DNA of 35,413 bases from Clostridia bacterium (GTDB lineage: Bacteria > Bacillota > Clostridia > Christensenellales > QAND01). The first letter of the stretch is position 1. Each line of letters begins with the position of its first letter. The stretch is from assembly GCA_017439715.1 (NCBI GenBank), contig JAFSIR010000032.1:1-35413 (forward strand). The letters are read 5' to 3'. Shown here in pieces: positions 18,196 to 27,539 of this stretch. The translations under genes were made by a program, and so were the position numbers. The notes beneath the pieces are model-generated. The model was not told where the DNA came from and searched no databases. It saw only the letters and a program-made list of their open reading frames with translations.

Positions 18196-19863
18196 TTATT
18201 CCTGCTCGTATTTTTGCTTGTCCTGCTCGCGCAGCTCGGCGCGGCGGATCTTGCCGGAATGGGTTTTTGGCAGCTCCTGCACAAAATCAATCACGCGCGG
18301 GTATTTATACGGCGCGGTTACGCGTTTGACATGGTCCTGCAGTGTTTTCACCAGCTCGTCTGAGGGCTCATAGCCCTTGGCCAGCACGATGGTGGCTTTC
18401 ACGATCTGCCCGCGCACGGGATGGGGCACAGCGCTGATCGCGCATTCCACAACAGCCGGGTGTTCCATCAGCGCACTTTCCACTTCAAACGGGCCGATGC
18501 GGTATCCGGAAGATTTGATCACATCATCCGCGCGGCCAACGAACCAATAATAGCCATCTTCATCTTTCCAGGCAATGTCCCCGGTGTGGTAGGCGCCGTA
18601 ATGCCAGGCGGCCTTAGTGGTGGCAGGGTCGTTATAATAGCCGGCAAACAGGCCGATGGGGCGCTGCTTGCGGGTGAACACGATCAGTTCGCCCTCTTCG
18701 CCAACATCGCAAACCTCGCCCTGGTCGTTGATCAGCTCCACATCGTAGCCGGGCGAGGGTTTGCCCATGGAACCGGGGCGAACGGGCAGCCATTTAAAGG
18801 TGGCCATAATGGGCGTTGATTCCGACTGGCCGAAGCCTTCGGCGATGCGCAGCCCGGTTACCTGATACACTTTGTTATACACTTCGGGGTTGAGCGGTTC
18901 GCCCGCGGTGGTGCACCGCTCCAGAGAAGAAAGATCAAACTGTGCGATGTTTTCCTGCACCATAAAGCGGTAAATCGTAGGCGGGGCGCAAAAACTGGTT
19001 ACCCGATACTGCGAAAGTTTTTCAAGCAGTTTCAGCGGCACAAACTTGTCCATATCGTAAACGAACAAAGCGGCGCCCACGATCCATTGCCCATACATTT
19101 TGCCCCAGGAACACTTGGCCCAGCCGGTATCTGCCACGGTAATATGCAGGCTGTTTTCATGTAGTGCATGCCAATACCGCGCTGTTACGATGTGCCCAAG
19201 CGGATAGGTGTAGTTATGCAGCACCATTTTGGGCATGCCGGTGGTGCCGGAAGTGAAATAGATCAGCATGGGGTCCAGGCTATGGGTTGCCGCATCCCCG
19301 GTGATGCGGGCAAATGCGGTGGGTCTGCCGTCAAGGCCCGCCCACAGGCTCTGCCAATCCCCCACCGCGTCGCCAAGAGTAATCAGGGTCGGCGGCTCAA
19401 ACAATTCGGGCATGGCCTGCTCTACACGGGAACGCATCTCTTCATCGTCATACACGATCAGCGCCCGCACTTTGGCAACGTTCACGCGATACACGATATC
19501 TTTAGCCATCAACAGATTGGTGGCGGGGATAGCGATCACGCCCAGCTTGTGCAGCGCCGGCATAATAAACCAATATTCATAACGGCGGCGCAGCATGAGC
19601 AGCACCGCATCGCCTTTTTTCAGCCCGAGGGACTGAAAATAATGCGCCGCCTGCGAAGAAAGCCTGGCAATATCGCCAAACGTCAGCCGTTCTTCATGGC
19701 CGTGATCATCGCACCAAACAAGAGCCAGCTTATCCGGCTGTTCCTCCGCCCATGCATCGATCACGTCGTACCCGAAGTTGAAATCTCCCGGCACGTTCAC
19801 CTCGAACCGATTATAAAAATCTTCATACGAGGTGTAATCATCTTTGATAAAACGCTCAATCAT
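18196..19863 (-). CDS. Acyl-CoA synthetase (AMP-forming, acetyl/medium-chain type)
   Basis: This 555-residue adenylate-forming enzyme activates a carboxylic acid with ATP and joins it to CoA. The phosphate loop YFTSGTTGMPKMVLH is at about 202-216, the A5 region GFGQSES follows, YHTGDIAWKDEDGYYWFVGR and the hinge come later, and the catalytic Lys for adenylation is K538 in THSGKIRR. The acetyl-CoA synthetase N-terminal extension is short, so the closest relatives are medium-chain/ACSM-type enzymes; the acid substrate is not known. It begins 13 bp after the XRE-cupin regulator, whose stop codon overlaps its AAGGGG ribosome binding site, so the pair forms one operon. No acyl carrier or beta-oxidation gene is nearby. 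Confidence 0.93.
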   Translation of the reverse strand: MIERFIKDDYTSYEDFYNRFEVNVPGDFNFGYDVIDAWAEEQPDKLALVWCDDHGHEERLTFGDIARLSSQAAHYFQSLGLKKGDAVLLMLRRRYEYWFIMPALHKLGVIAIPATNLLMAKDIVYRVNVAKVRALIVYDDEEMRSRVEQAMPELFEPPTLITLGDAVGDWQSLWAGLDGRPTAFARITGDAATHSLDPMLIYFTSGTTGMPKMVLHNYTYPLGHIVTARYWHALHENSLHITVADTGWAKCSWGKMYGQWIVGAALFVYDMDKFVPLKLLEKLSQYRVTSFCAPPTIYRFMVQENIAQFDLSSLERCTTAGEPLNPEVYNKVYQVTGLRIAEGFGQSESTPIMATFKWLPVRPGSMGKPSPGYDVELINDQGEVCDVGEEGELIVFTRKQRPIGLFAGYYNDPATTKAAWHYGAYHTGDIAWKDEDGYYWFVGRADDVIKSSGYRIGPFEVESALMEHPAVVECAISAVPHPVRGQIVKATIVLAKGYEPSDELVKTLQDHVKRVTAPYKYPRVIDFVQELPKTHSGKIRRAELREQDKQKYEQE

Positions 19864-19876
19864 CCGCTGTTGCCCC

Positions 19877-20425
19877 TTACATCACGATTGCGAGGAACAC
19901 AGCATCTTCATCGCCGAGCGCTTCCATGCCGTGCATATACGCAGCATCGAAATACACGCTGTCGCCCGGTTCGAGCTCCACCGTTTTTTCGCCGATATAC
20001 ACGCGCAGTTTGCCCTCCAGCATAAAATCAAACTCATGGCCGATATGTGCGTTCATGCTTACCGCTTCATTGGAGGGCGACAGGCGAACGTGGAACGGCT
20101 CACACTTTTTGTGCATAAATTTATACGCCAGCGCATGATATTCATACCCCGGGTGGCGCTGCACATGCAGCCCTTTGCCCGCTGCCGTATAGTTAAACGC
20201 GCTCAGACGGGCTTCTTCGCCCGTGATCAGCGAAGCCAGGGAAATGTCAAACGCTTCACTGAACAGCGTTAAAAAGCCGATCGGGATATCCCGCTCGCCA
20301 TTTTCATAGCTGCGATACAGTGTTTCATCTATGCCAACCGTTGAGGCAACCTCTTCTTCACTCAAACCCAAAGCTTCCCTTGTATCCATAACGCGTGCCG
20401 CGATTTGCTTGATAATATCCGACAT
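19877..20425 (-). CDS. XRE-family regulator with C-terminal cupin sensor
   Basis: The 182-residue protein has an N-terminal helix-turn-helix (about 6-60; LGLSEEEVASTVGIDETLYRS is the core region) and a C-terminal cupin barrel (about 105-180; HIGHEFDFMLEGKLRVYIG and GDSVYFDAAYMHG). Such regulators sense a small metabolite and often sit before the enzymes that use it. Here the gene precedes an acyl-CoA synthetase, so the likely ligand is the acid or its CoA ester. The ATG at 20425 is chosen because AGAGGAGAACG lies upstream. An 18-bp inverted repeat overlaps its promoter, which suggests autoregulation. Confidence 0.92.
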   Translation of the reverse strand: MSDIIKQIAARVMDTREALGLSEEEVASTVGIDETLYRSYENGERDIPIGFLTLFSEAFDISLASLITGEEARLSAFNYTAAGKGLHVQRHPGYEYHALAYKFMHKKCEPFHVRLSPSNEAVSMNAHIGHEFDFMLEGKLRVYIGEKTVELEPGDSVYFDAAYMHGMEALGDEDAVFLAIVM

Positions 20426-20449
20426 AAGCGTTCTCCTCTCAAAAACAAT

Positions 20450-20467
20450 AGTATACAAAAGTATACT
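20450..20467. promoter_or_regulatory. Inverted-repeat operator and promoter of the XRE-cupin operon
   Basis: AGTATAC-AAAA-GTATACT is a perfect 18-bp inverted repeat 25 bp before the regulator start. On the minus strand each arm contains TATACT; TTGCAT followed after 18 bp by the first TATACT would make a promoter in which the operator covers the -10 box. Confidence 0.68.
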
Positions 20468-20537
20468 GCAATTAAACGGGGAAATGCAAGCGTAACCCAC
20501 ACGCTCTTTTACGGGCTGGCCACCTTTTGAAAAAAGG

Positions 20538-20551
20538 CGAACATATTTTCG
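20538..20551. promoter_or_regulatory. LexA (DinR) box of uvrBA
   Basis: CGAACATATTTTCG differs at one position from the Gram-positive SOS consensus CGAAC-N4-GTTCG. It lies 7 bp upstream of the uvrB -35 box, where LexA binding could repress transcription. Confidence 0.8.
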
Positions 20552-20558
20552 TATTTAG

Positions 20559-20586
20559 TTGCAAACAATGCGTTTTTTGGTATACT
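20559..20586 (+). promoter_or_regulatory. uvrB promoter
   Basis: TTGCAA (20559-20564) and TATACT (20581-20586) are 16 bp apart, just downstream of the LexA-like box and 50 bp before the uvrB start. Confidence 0.65.
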
Positions 20587-20636
20587 GTAAACAGCAGGCC
20601 CACTTCTAAAAAGAGGGGGACCGAAAGGAGAACCGG

Positions 20637-22676
20637 ATGGGATCATTTGTGGTCAAAAGTCCGTTTGAGCCAACGGGGGATCAGCCGGCAGCCATCAATG
20701 CGCTGGCGGAAGGGATCGAGCGGGGCGAACGCAGCCAGGTGCTGCTTGGCGTAACGGGCAGCGGCAAAACCTATACCATGGCTAAGGTGATTGAGCGCGT
20801 GCAGCGGCCGACGCTTGTTTTGGCGCACAACAAAACGCTGGCAGCCCAGCTTTGCAGCGAGTTTCGCGAGTTTTTCCCCGACAGCGCGGTGGAATATTTT
20901 GTTAGTTATTATGATTATTATCAGCCGGAAGCGTACATTCCCTCTTCCGATGTGTATATTGAAAAAACAGCGCTGATTAACGACGAGATCGATAAAATGC
21001 GCCATAGCGCCACAAGCGCGCTCAATGAGCGGCGGGATGTGATTGTTGTAGCATCCGTGAGCTGCATTTATGCGCTGGGCGATCCGGAAGAATATATGAA
21101 CATGTCCGTATCTTTGCGGCCCGGGATGGCGATTCGGCGGGATGAGTTGGTGCGCCGCCTGGTGGATATCCAATACGAGCGCAACGATATCAATTTTGTG
21201 CGCGGCACATTCCGCATCCGCGGTGATGTGCTGGAGATATTTCCGGCCAGCCACAGCGAGCGAGCGATCCGCCTGGAGTTTTTTGGCGACGAGATCGAGC
21301 GCATTTCCGAGATAGACACGCTGACCGGCATGCCGCTGCGCATTTTGGATCATTTCCCCGTGTTTCCGGCCACGCATTACGCCACCAGCCCGGAGCGCAT
21401 GAAAAGCGCGCTGGGCCGCATTGAAAGCGATATGCATGCCTGCGCCAAAAGCTTTGAAGAAAACAGCCAGCCGCTGGAAGCGGAGCGCATCACACAGCGC
21501 ACCACGTTTGACCTTGAGATGATGCAGGAGATCGGCTTCTGTTCGGGCATTGAAAACTATTCGCGTTATTTTGACGGGCGGCTGCCGGGCGAACCGCCGT
21601 ATACACTGCTGGATTATTTCCCCAAAGATTTTGTGCTTTTCATTGATGAAAGCCATGTAACTATTCCGCAGATCCGCGCCATGTACAAAGGGGATTTTGC
21701 CCGCAAGGATTCGCTGGTAAAATATGGGTTCCGCCTGCCTGCGGCGTATGACAACCGGCCGCTGAAGTTTGAAGAATTCAATGAGCGGCTCAATCAGGTG
21801 ATCTATGTGTCCGCCACACCTGCCGCGTATGAGCTTGAAAAAGCAGAACGCGTGGTGGAGCAGATCATCCGCCCCACCGGGCTGATGGATCCTGTGCCGG
21901 AGGTGCGCCCTGCGGAAGGCCAGATAGACGACCTGGTTGGCGAAATCCGCAAAACGGTGGACAAAGGACAGCGTGTTCTTGTAACAACGCTTACAAAACG
22001 CATGGCCGAGCGGTTAACGGATTATCTGGACGAGCTGGATATCCGCGTGCGGTATATGCATTCTGATATCGACACCATGGAACGCATGGAAATCATCCGC
22101 GATCTGCGCCTGGGCGAGTTTGACGTGCTGGTGGGCATCAACCTTCTGCGTGAGGGACTGGATCTGCCGGAGGTTGGGTTTGTGGCCATTCTGGATGCGG
22201 ACAAGGAAGGCTACCTGCGCTCCACCACATCATTGGTTCAAACCATCGGGCGCGCGGCGCGCAATGTGGACAGCCACGTGATCCTGTATGCAGACAAGGT
22301 AACCGATTCCATGCAGCGCGCGATCGATGAATCCGTCCGCCGCCACGATATTCAGGCCGCCTATAACGAGGCCAACGGCATCGTGCCGCAGAGCGTGGTC
22401 AAAGACGTGCGCGCGGTGCTGGAGATTTCGCGTGCCGTTGATGAAAAAGAACAGCGCGATATTGCCGGGCATTTATCACCCGAGCAGGCGGCCATGCGGA
22501 TCAAACTGATGGAAGAAGAAATGCAGCAGGCAGCGGCAGAGCTTGATTTTGAGCGGGCAGCCAAGCTGCGCGACGCGATTTTTGCCCTGCGGGAAGGACG
22601 TTTGCCCGCCGGATCAGCGCAGAAGCGGAAAATGGCCGCCAAGCGCAAGGGCAAAGGAAGGCAGAACAAACGATGA
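20637..22676 (+). CDS. uvrB: Excinuclease ABC subunit B
   Basis: UvrB is the damage-verifying helicase of nucleotide excision repair; UvrA loads it and UvrC is then recruited. The 679-residue protein has Walker A GVTGSGKT at 38-45, the damage-clamping beta-hairpin [12 protein letters not shown] (about 91-103), the DEAD-like IDESH motif, the helicase motifs ending in QTIGRAARN, and a C-terminal UVR domain (about 625-665) that contacts UvrC. AAAGGAG precedes the ATG. The stop overlaps the uvrA start as ATGA. The upstream LexA-like box indicates SOS control. uvrC is not in this window. Confidence 0.98.
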   Translation: MGSFVVKSPFEPTGDQPAAINALAEGIERGERSQVLLGVTGSGKTYTMAKVIERVQRPTLVLAHNKTLAAQLCSEFREFFPDSAVEYFVSYYDYYQPEAYIPSSDVYIEKTALINDEIDKMRHSATSALNERRDVIVVASVSCIYALGDPEEYMNMSVSLRPGMAIRRDELVRRLVDIQYERNDINFVRGTFRIRGDVLEIFPASHSERAIRLEFFGDEIERISEIDTLTGMPLRILDHFPVFPATHYATSPERMKSALGRIESDMHACAKSFEENSQPLEAERITQRTTFDLEMMQEIGFCSGIENYSRYFDGRLPGEPPYTLLDYFPKDFVLFIDESHVTIPQIRAMYKGDFARKDSLVKYGFRLPAAYDNRPLKFEEFNERLNQVIYVSATPAAYELEKAERVVEQIIRPTGLMDPVPEVRPAEGQIDDLVGEIRKTVDKGQRVLVTTLTKRMAERLTDYLDELDIRVRYMHSDIDTMERMEIIRDLRLGEFDVLVGINLLREGLDLPEVGFVAILDADKEGYLRSTTSLVQTIGRAARNVDSHVILYADKVTDSMQRAIDESVRRHDIQAAYNEANGIVPQSVVKDVRAVLEISRAVDEKEQRDIAGHLSPEQAAMRIKLMEEEMQQAAAELDFERAAKLRDAIFALREGRLPAGSAQKRKMAAKRKGKGRQNKR

Positions 22677-25501
22677 ACGATAAGATCATAATCAAAGGCG
22701 CACGCCAGAACAATCTAAAGAATATTGACCTTACCATCCCGCGGGATAAGCTGGTGGTGTTCACCGGACTGAGCGGCAGCGGCAAAACCAGCCTTGCGTT
22801 TGACACCATTTATGCCGAAGGGCAGCGGCGGTATGTGGAGTCGCTCTCCAGCTATGCGCGTATGTTCCTCGGGCAAATGGAAAAACCGGATGTGGATTCC
22901 ATCGAGGGCCTGTCGCCCGCTATTTCCATTGATCAGAAAACCACCTCGCGCAACCCGCGCTCCACAGTAGGCACGGTTACGGAGATTCATGACTATCTGC
23001 GCTTGCTGTATGCACGCGTTGGAAAGCCGCACTGTCCCAAATGCGGCCGCGCGATTGAGCAGCAGTCGGTGGATCAGATGGCGGATGCGGTGTTGGCCAT
23101 GGAGGAAGGCAAGCGCATTTATCTGCTTGCGCCCGTGATCAGGGAACGCAAGGGCGAGCATGTGAAGGTGTTTGAAGATCTGCGCAAAGCGGGGTATGCC
23201 CGCGCCGTGGTTGACGGCGAGGTGCGCATGCTGGACGAGGAGATCAAGCTGAGCAAAACCAAGCGGCACACCATTTATGCCATGGTGGACCGTTTGGTCA
23301 TCCGTGCGGACATCCGCAGCCGGCTGGCAGATTCGCTGGAAACGGCGCTGACGCTGGGCGGCGGCGTTGTGATTGTGCAGGATGCCGATTCGGGCGAACA
23401 AACCCTGTTCAGCAGCAACTATGCCTGCCCGGACTGCAACATTGCCATTGAAGAGATCACGCCCCGCATGTTCTCGTTCAACAGTCCGTTTGGCGCGTGC
23501 CCGGAATGCTCGGGCCTGGGCACGGTGATGAAAATCGCCCCCGATCTGATCATTCCGGACCGCACAAAATCCCTGCGGCAGGGCGCCATTCGTGTTTCCG
23601 GTTGGGACAGCGCTGGTATCGGCACCATGGCAGATATGTATTTCACGGCGCTGAGCCGGCATTACGGTTTTTCATTGGATACGCCGGTGTGCGATTTACC
23701 CGATTCGGTGGTGGACCTGTTCCTGTATGGCACAGGAGAAGAAAAAATCAAAGTGGAATATAGCCGGGAATTTAATAAAGGCGTGTTCTACACGCAGTTT
23801 GAGGGCATCATTCCCAACATCGAGCGGCGATACCGGGAGTCGGCCAGTGATTCGGTGAAAGAAGAACTGGAAGGCTTTATGGCGATGGAGAACTGCCCGG
23901 TGTGTAACGGTGCACGCCTGAAACCGGAAACGCTGGCGGTTACGGTGGGCGGCCTTTCCATTGCGCAGCTGAGCGATTTGAGCGTACAGGAAGCGCTGGC
24001 GTTTATCAACGCCCTTTCGCTGACCGCCCGCGAGCAGATGATCGCCGCGCAGATCTTAAAAGAGATCCGCGCCCGCTTGGGCTTCCTTGTCAATGTGGGG
24101 CTGGAATATCTGACTCTTTCGCGAACGGCGTTCACCCTTTCGGGCGGCGAAGCGCAGCGCATCCGCCTGGCCACGCAGATCGGCAGCCAGCTCACGGGCG
24201 TGCTGTATATTCTGGACGAGCCCAGCATCGGCCTGCACCAGCGGGATAATGCCAAACTGCTGGACACGCTGTGTCGGCTGCGCGATCTTGGCAATTCGCT
24301 GATCGTGGTGGAGCACGACGAAGAAACCATGCGTGCGGCAGACCAGATCGTGGATATCGGGCCGGGGGCCGGCGAACACGGCGGCCGGCTGGTGGCGCAG
24401 GGCACAGCGGCAGAAATCGAACAATGCGCGCATTCTGTGACAGGGGATTATTTAAGCGGGCGCAAAAAAGTGCCTGTGCCCGAAACGCGGCGCACCCCGC
24501 ACGGCTACCTGCGTGTAACGGACTGCCATGAAAACAACTTAAAACATGTTGATATTGATGTGCCGTTGGGCGTTCTATGCTGTGTTACGGGCGTATCCGG
24601 CAGCGGAAAAAGCAGCTTTGTGAACGAGATTTTGTATAAAACACTGGCGCGGGAGCTGAACCGCGCGCGGATGAGGCATGCAAAATTCGGCCAAATTGAA
24701 GGGCTCGGGCAGCTGGATAAGGTGATCGGCATAGATCAATCGCCCATCGGGCGCACGCCGCGCAGTAACCCGGCCACGTATACGGGCGTGTTTGACCTGA
24801 TCCGAGATGTGTTTGCCCAAACGCCGGACGCGCGCATGCGCGGGTACAAAAACGGGCGCTTTAGCTTTAATGTAAAGGGCGGGCGCTGCGAAGCGTGCCG
24901 GGGCGATGGCATTACCAAGATAGAGATGCACTTTTTGCCCGATGTGTATGTGCCGTGTGAAGTGTGCGGCGGGAAACGCTATAACCGCGAAACGCTGGAA
25001 GTGCATTATAAAGGAAAAACGATTGCCGATGTGCTGGACATGACGATCGAGGAAGCCGCCTGCTTTTTTGCGCCGCTGCCGCGCATCAAAGCCAAGATCG
25101 ACACGCTCAATGAAGTGGGGCTGGGCTATATGCGGTTGGGGCAATCGAGCACAACGCTTTCCGGTGGCGAGGCACAGCGTGTGAAACTTGCCACGGAATT
25201 GAGCCGCCGCAGCACCGGCCGCACCCTCTACGTGCTTGACGAGCCGACAACGGGCCTGCATGTGGCAGATGTTGCCAGGCTGATCACCATTTTGCAAAAA
25301 CTGGTGGAGGGCGGCAACACCGTGATTGTGATTGAACACAACCTGGATGTGATCAAATCGGCGGATTATCTGATCGACCTCGGCCCCGAAGGGGGCGACA
25401 AGGGCGGCACCGTGGTGGCCACGGGCACGCCGGAAGAAGTGGCCGCCGTAAAAGCGAGCTATACGGGGCAATATTTAAGTAAAGTGCTGTCCGGGCAATA
25501 A
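22673..25501 (+). CDS. uvrA: Excinuclease ABC subunit A
   Basis: UvrA is the ABC-type dimer that scans for bulky lesions. The 942-residue protein has two ATPase modules: the first Walker A is GLSGSGKT (32-39) and the second GVSGSGKSS. Each module has its LSGGE signature ([14 protein letters not shown] and [14 protein letters not shown]) and Walker B ([18 protein letters not shown]). Zinc modules CPDCN...CPEC and CEAC...CEVC are intact, as is the N-terminal CPKCG. No sequence damage is seen. Translation is coupled to uvrB by a 4-bp overlap. The last 43 bp are also read, on the other strand, as the end of the LysM-protein gene. Confidence 0.98.
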   Translation: MNDKIIIKGARQNNLKNIDLTIPRDKLVVFTGLSGSGKTSLAFDTIYAEGQRRYVESLSSYARMFLGQMEKPDVDSIEGLSPAISIDQKTTSRNPRSTVGTVTEIHDYLRLLYARVGKPHCPKCGRAIEQQSVDQMADAVLAMEEGKRIYLLAPVIRERKGEHVKVFEDLRKAGYARAVVDGEVRMLDEEIKLSKTKRHTIYAMVDRLVIRADIRSRLADSLETALTLGGGVVIVQDADSGEQTLFSSNYACPDCNIAIEEITPRMFSFNSPFGACPECSGLGTVMKIAPDLIIPDRTKSLRQGAIRVSGWDSAGIGTMADMYFTALSRHYGFSLDTPVCDLPDSVVDLFLYGTGEEKIKVEYSREFNKGVFYTQFEGIIPNIERRYRESASDSVKEELEGFMAMENCPVCNGARLKPETLAVTVGGLSIAQLSDLSVQEALAFINALSLTAREQMIAAQILKEIRARLGFLVNVGLEYLTLSRTAFTLSGGEAQRIRLATQIGSQLTGVLYILDEPSIGLHQRDNAKLLDTLCRLRDLGNSLIVVEHDEETMRAADQIVDIGPGAGEHGGRLVAQGTAAEIEQCAHSVTGDYLSGRKKVPVPETRRTPHGYLRVTDCHENNLKHVDIDVPLGVLCCVTGVSGSGKSSFVNEILYKTLARELNRARMRHAKFGQIEGLGQLDKVIGIDQSPIGRTPRSNPATYTGVFDLIRDVFAQTPDARMRGYKNGRFSFNVKGGRCEACRGDGITKIEMHFLPDVYVPCEVCGGKRYNRETLEVHYKGKTIADVLDMTIEEAACFFAPLPRIKAKIDTLNEVGLGYMRLGQSSTTLSGGEAQRVKLATELSRRSTGRTLYVLDEPTTGLHVADVARLITILQKLVEGGNTVIVIEHNLDVIKSADYLIDLGPEGGDKGGTVVATGTPEEVAAVKASYTGQYLSKVLSGQ

Positions 25502-25944
25502 AGCTGCAACCCGGGATGTCCCTCATCGTTTTCGGGCAGGCCGTTAAGCGTGCGCAGCGCCGCCGGCAAAACACCAAGGCGTTTGGCTGTTTGGCTCAGC
25601 GTGTCAAGGGCAGTAAGGGTCACAATGCGTGTGCCGGCCGGCGGGCGGGGCAAAATAAGGCGCTGGCCCGCCACGATCGCATAAGGCGGGCGCAGGCGGT
25701 TTTCCCGCACCAAATGCCATTGGGTGATGCGGTTCTCCTGCGCGATCTGAAACAGTGTTTCATCCGGTTGCACGATGTGTTCTGCACGGCGCAGGCAAAA
25801 CGAGGGCGGCGGAATCACAATTCTGCGTCCGGGATACAGGCGTGCATCCCCGCCGTTGGCGCGCAGCAGCAGGCACACCGGCAGGCCAAACCGGGCGCTG
25901 AGCGTTTGCCAGCAGTCCCGCCGGGCAACAATATAAGTTTTCAT
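25459..25944 (-). CDS. Triple-LysM protein without signal peptide
   Basis: The 161-residue protein consists of three LysM-like repeats: about 3-46 ([17 protein letters not shown]), 56-100 ([16 protein letters not shown]), and a weaker third at about 106-150 ([18 protein letters not shown]). LysM domains bind N-acetylglucosamine polymers such as peptidoglycan. No export signal is visible, which is typical of LysM proteins of the spore coat and cortex made in the mother cell; that role is an inference only. The ATG at 25944 follows GGTGGTG. The gene end overlaps uvrA by 43 bp on the opposite strand, and no hairpin separates them. Confidence 0.8.
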   Translation of the reverse strand: MKTYIVARRDCWQTLSARFGLPVCLLLRANGGDARLYPGRRIVIPPPSFCLRRAEHIVQPDETLFQIAQENRITQWHLVRENRLRPPYAIVAGQRLILPRPPAGTRIVTLTALDTLSQTAKRLGVLPAALRTLNGLPENDEGHPGLQLYCPDSTLLKYCPV

Positions 25945-25989
25945 AAACACCACCGGTTTACTGTATGCAAACAGGTATATAACAATAAC

Positions 25990-26014
25990 ACACCCGCCCG
26001 TTTTGGGCGGGTGT
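25990..26014 (-). terminator. Terminator of the lipoprotein gene
   Basis: A perfect 10-bp stem (25990-25999 with 26005-26014) with a 5-base loop lies 45 bp beyond the lipoprotein stop and before the LysM gene; TGTTATTGTTAT follows on the minus strand. Confidence 0.75.
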
Positions 26015-26058
26015 ATATTTATGCATGCCGTTAATTTTTGCCTTTAATACGGAGTTTT

Positions 26059-27360
26059 TTAATAGGTGAGGAAGATGTTGGCGATCTCGTTTGTATCCGT
26101 TGTCTGCGTAAGCGAAAGCATGAGCAGCACACGGGCTTTGCCAGGGGTAAGGTCGCCGGCAGAAACGGTGTTTGTTTCCTGCACCCGCCCGCCAATCATG
26201 GAAGCGGAAGCAACAAATACAGGCCCGTTTTGCAGCGTTTTCAGATAGGCGGACAGATCGGCCGGCATGGTTTTGCCGTTGAACATGAGCACAACACCCG
26301 CGTCCCCGGCAGAAACAGCGCGGCGGACCGGCTCCGCTCCGCTGCCGGTATACAGGCAGGCAACGGACACCTGCGGCAGACCGTTTATTTTGGAAAGATC
26401 AAACCGGCTGTTTGCCGTGTGCGTGCGCGCGCTGGCAAAAGAGATGGAAACGGCGCCACTGCCGTCGATCTGCCCGGCCTGGCCGCCAGCCAAGCCATCT
26501 TCAGACAGCACGGCGTCACGGGCGGTGAACAACTTTTGCCCCTGGCAAAGCAGCACGCCGCAGCCCTTGGACACGGGCGAGGCCGCCGCACGCAGGGCGT
26601 TGAGCACGTTATCCTGGGCATCTGCCGAGGCGAACGCGCCGGTCACGATCACGGGCTTGGTGCTGCGCACCGTCAAAGTAAGGAAATATGCGGTTTCTTC
26701 CATGTTTTCCAGCGGCAGGATAAGCACCAACCCATCAACGCTGTCGCTTGCGAGCAAGGCGTTGATGCGCGAAGAAAGCGCCAGCCAGTTTTCGCTGGTC
26801 AGGCTTTGGCTGCGGGTGAACGTATCGGCCACGGTTTTTGCAGGCAAACTATTCATATCATAGGCGGAAATCATGATGTCCCCGGGGGAGAGCAGCACTT
26901 GATCGCTCTGGCCGAACAGCGGCTCGCCCACCGTCATCAGCACGATCTGAGCATCGCTGTTCACCTGCGGCGTGGCAGAAGGCGTGGGCGCAGGCGTATT
27001 TTCTGGCGTTTGTGCCGGGACCGCTTCAGGGCTTTGTACCGGCGTTTGTGCAGGGCTTGCCTCAGGGCTTAGCGCAGGCGTATTTTCGGGCGTTTGTGCC
27101 GGGACCGCTTCAGGGCTTTGTACCGGCGTTTGTGCAGGGCTTGCCTCAGGGCTTAGCGCAGGCACACTTTCCGGCGTTTGGGCCGGCAACGGTGCGGGAG
27201 ACAAGGCCGCCTGTGACCCATCGGGCGATTGCACCGGAGCGGGGCTTTGCACAGCGCCGGGCGAAGGCACAGCCGTGCCGTTGAGCATTGCACTGCAGGC
27301 AGAACAACAAAGCGCCAAGGACAGCAATAATGCAGTTAAAAACAAGATCCTACGCACCAT
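26059..27360 (-). CDS. Probable lipoprotein with Pro-rich repeat stalk and degenerate type II asparaginase fold
   Basis: The 433-residue product has an export signal (1-21) and a Cys cluster (CCSAC, 18-22) likely to include the lipidated Cys, although the lipobox is imperfect. Residues 31-132 form a Pro/Ala/Ser/Gln/Glu-rich stalk with tandem 28-residue repeats. From about 136 to the end it follows L-asparaginase II closely: NMEETAYFLTLTV (219-231), GVLL...ARD (268-282), RTHTANSRFDLSKINGLPQV and a typical C-terminal KARVLLMLSLTQT. All four key catalytic positions are altered: GTI becomes GEP (145-147), GTDT becomes PLEN (216-219), and the Lys after ARD is replaced by Leu. SQ at 184-185 is kept. 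Asparaginase activity is therefore unlikely; a binding or sensor role is inferred. GGGAGGG precedes the ATG at 27360. Confidence 0.85.
   Translation of the reverse strand: MVRRILFLTALLLSLALCCSACSAMLNGTAVPSPGAVQSPAPVQSPDGSQAALSPAPLPAQTPESVPALSPEASPAQTPVQSPEAVPAQTPENTPALSPEASPAQTPVQSPEAVPAQTPENTPAPTPSATPQVNSDAQIVLMTVGEPLFGQSDQVLLSPGDIMISAYDMNSLPAKTVADTFTRSQSLTSENWLALSSRINALLASDSVDGLVLILPLENMEETAYFLTLTVRSTKPVIVTGAFASADAQDNVLNALRAAASPVSKGCGVLLCQGQKLFTARDAVLSEDGLAGGQAGQIDGSGAVSISFASARTHTANSRFDLSKINGLPQVSVACLYTGSGAEPVRRAVSAGDAGVVLMFNGKTMPADLSAYLKTLQNGPVFVASASMIGGRVQETNTVSAGDLTPGKARVLLMLSLTQTTDTNEIANIFLTY
26990..27157 (-). repeat. Tandem 84-bp repeat, two near-identical copies
   Basis: Copy 1 (26990-27073) and copy 2 (27074-27157) differ at one position that I can see (TCTGG against TCGGG); a third, diverged start follows at 27158. 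Each encodes 28 residues of the lipoprotein stalk, so copy-number change would keep the frame. Confidence 0.92.
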
Positions 27361-27398
27361 AACGATCCCTCCCATGAAAACGGATAGATTCCTGTTAC

Positions 27399-27427
27399 AA
27401 TATACCATAAACAGCAAGAAGAAACAA
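27399..27427 (-). promoter_or_regulatory. Promoter of the lipoprotein gene
   Basis: On the minus strand TTGTTT (27422-27427), 17 bp, and TATATT (27399-27404) lie about 40 bp before the start codon. Confidence 0.62.
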
Positions 27428-27478
27428 ATACATCATAACATTATGAATTGTCGATAAGTGAACTATTTTAGTGGCCGA

Positions 27479-27507
27479 TTGACAGAAACGGCGGTTGATT
27501 TTACACT
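27479..27507 (+). promoter_or_regulatory. Promoter of the nuclease-PH-RelQ operon
   Basis: A perfect TTGACA (27479-27484), 17 bp, and TACACT (27502-27507) lie 32 bp before the nuclease start. Confidence 0.65.
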
Positions 27508-27539
27508 AAAGATATTGAATGGAAAGAAGGAGGATGCAG

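Noticed and set aside
25960-25967. Sigma-E-type -10 (CATACAGT on the minus strand) before the LysM gene
   Set aside because: It would start transcription inside the ribosome binding site, leaving almost no leader, and the -35 match is poor.
26990-27157. CRISPR-like repeat
   Set aside because: The units are contiguous with no unique spacers and encode a Pro-rich protein stalk.
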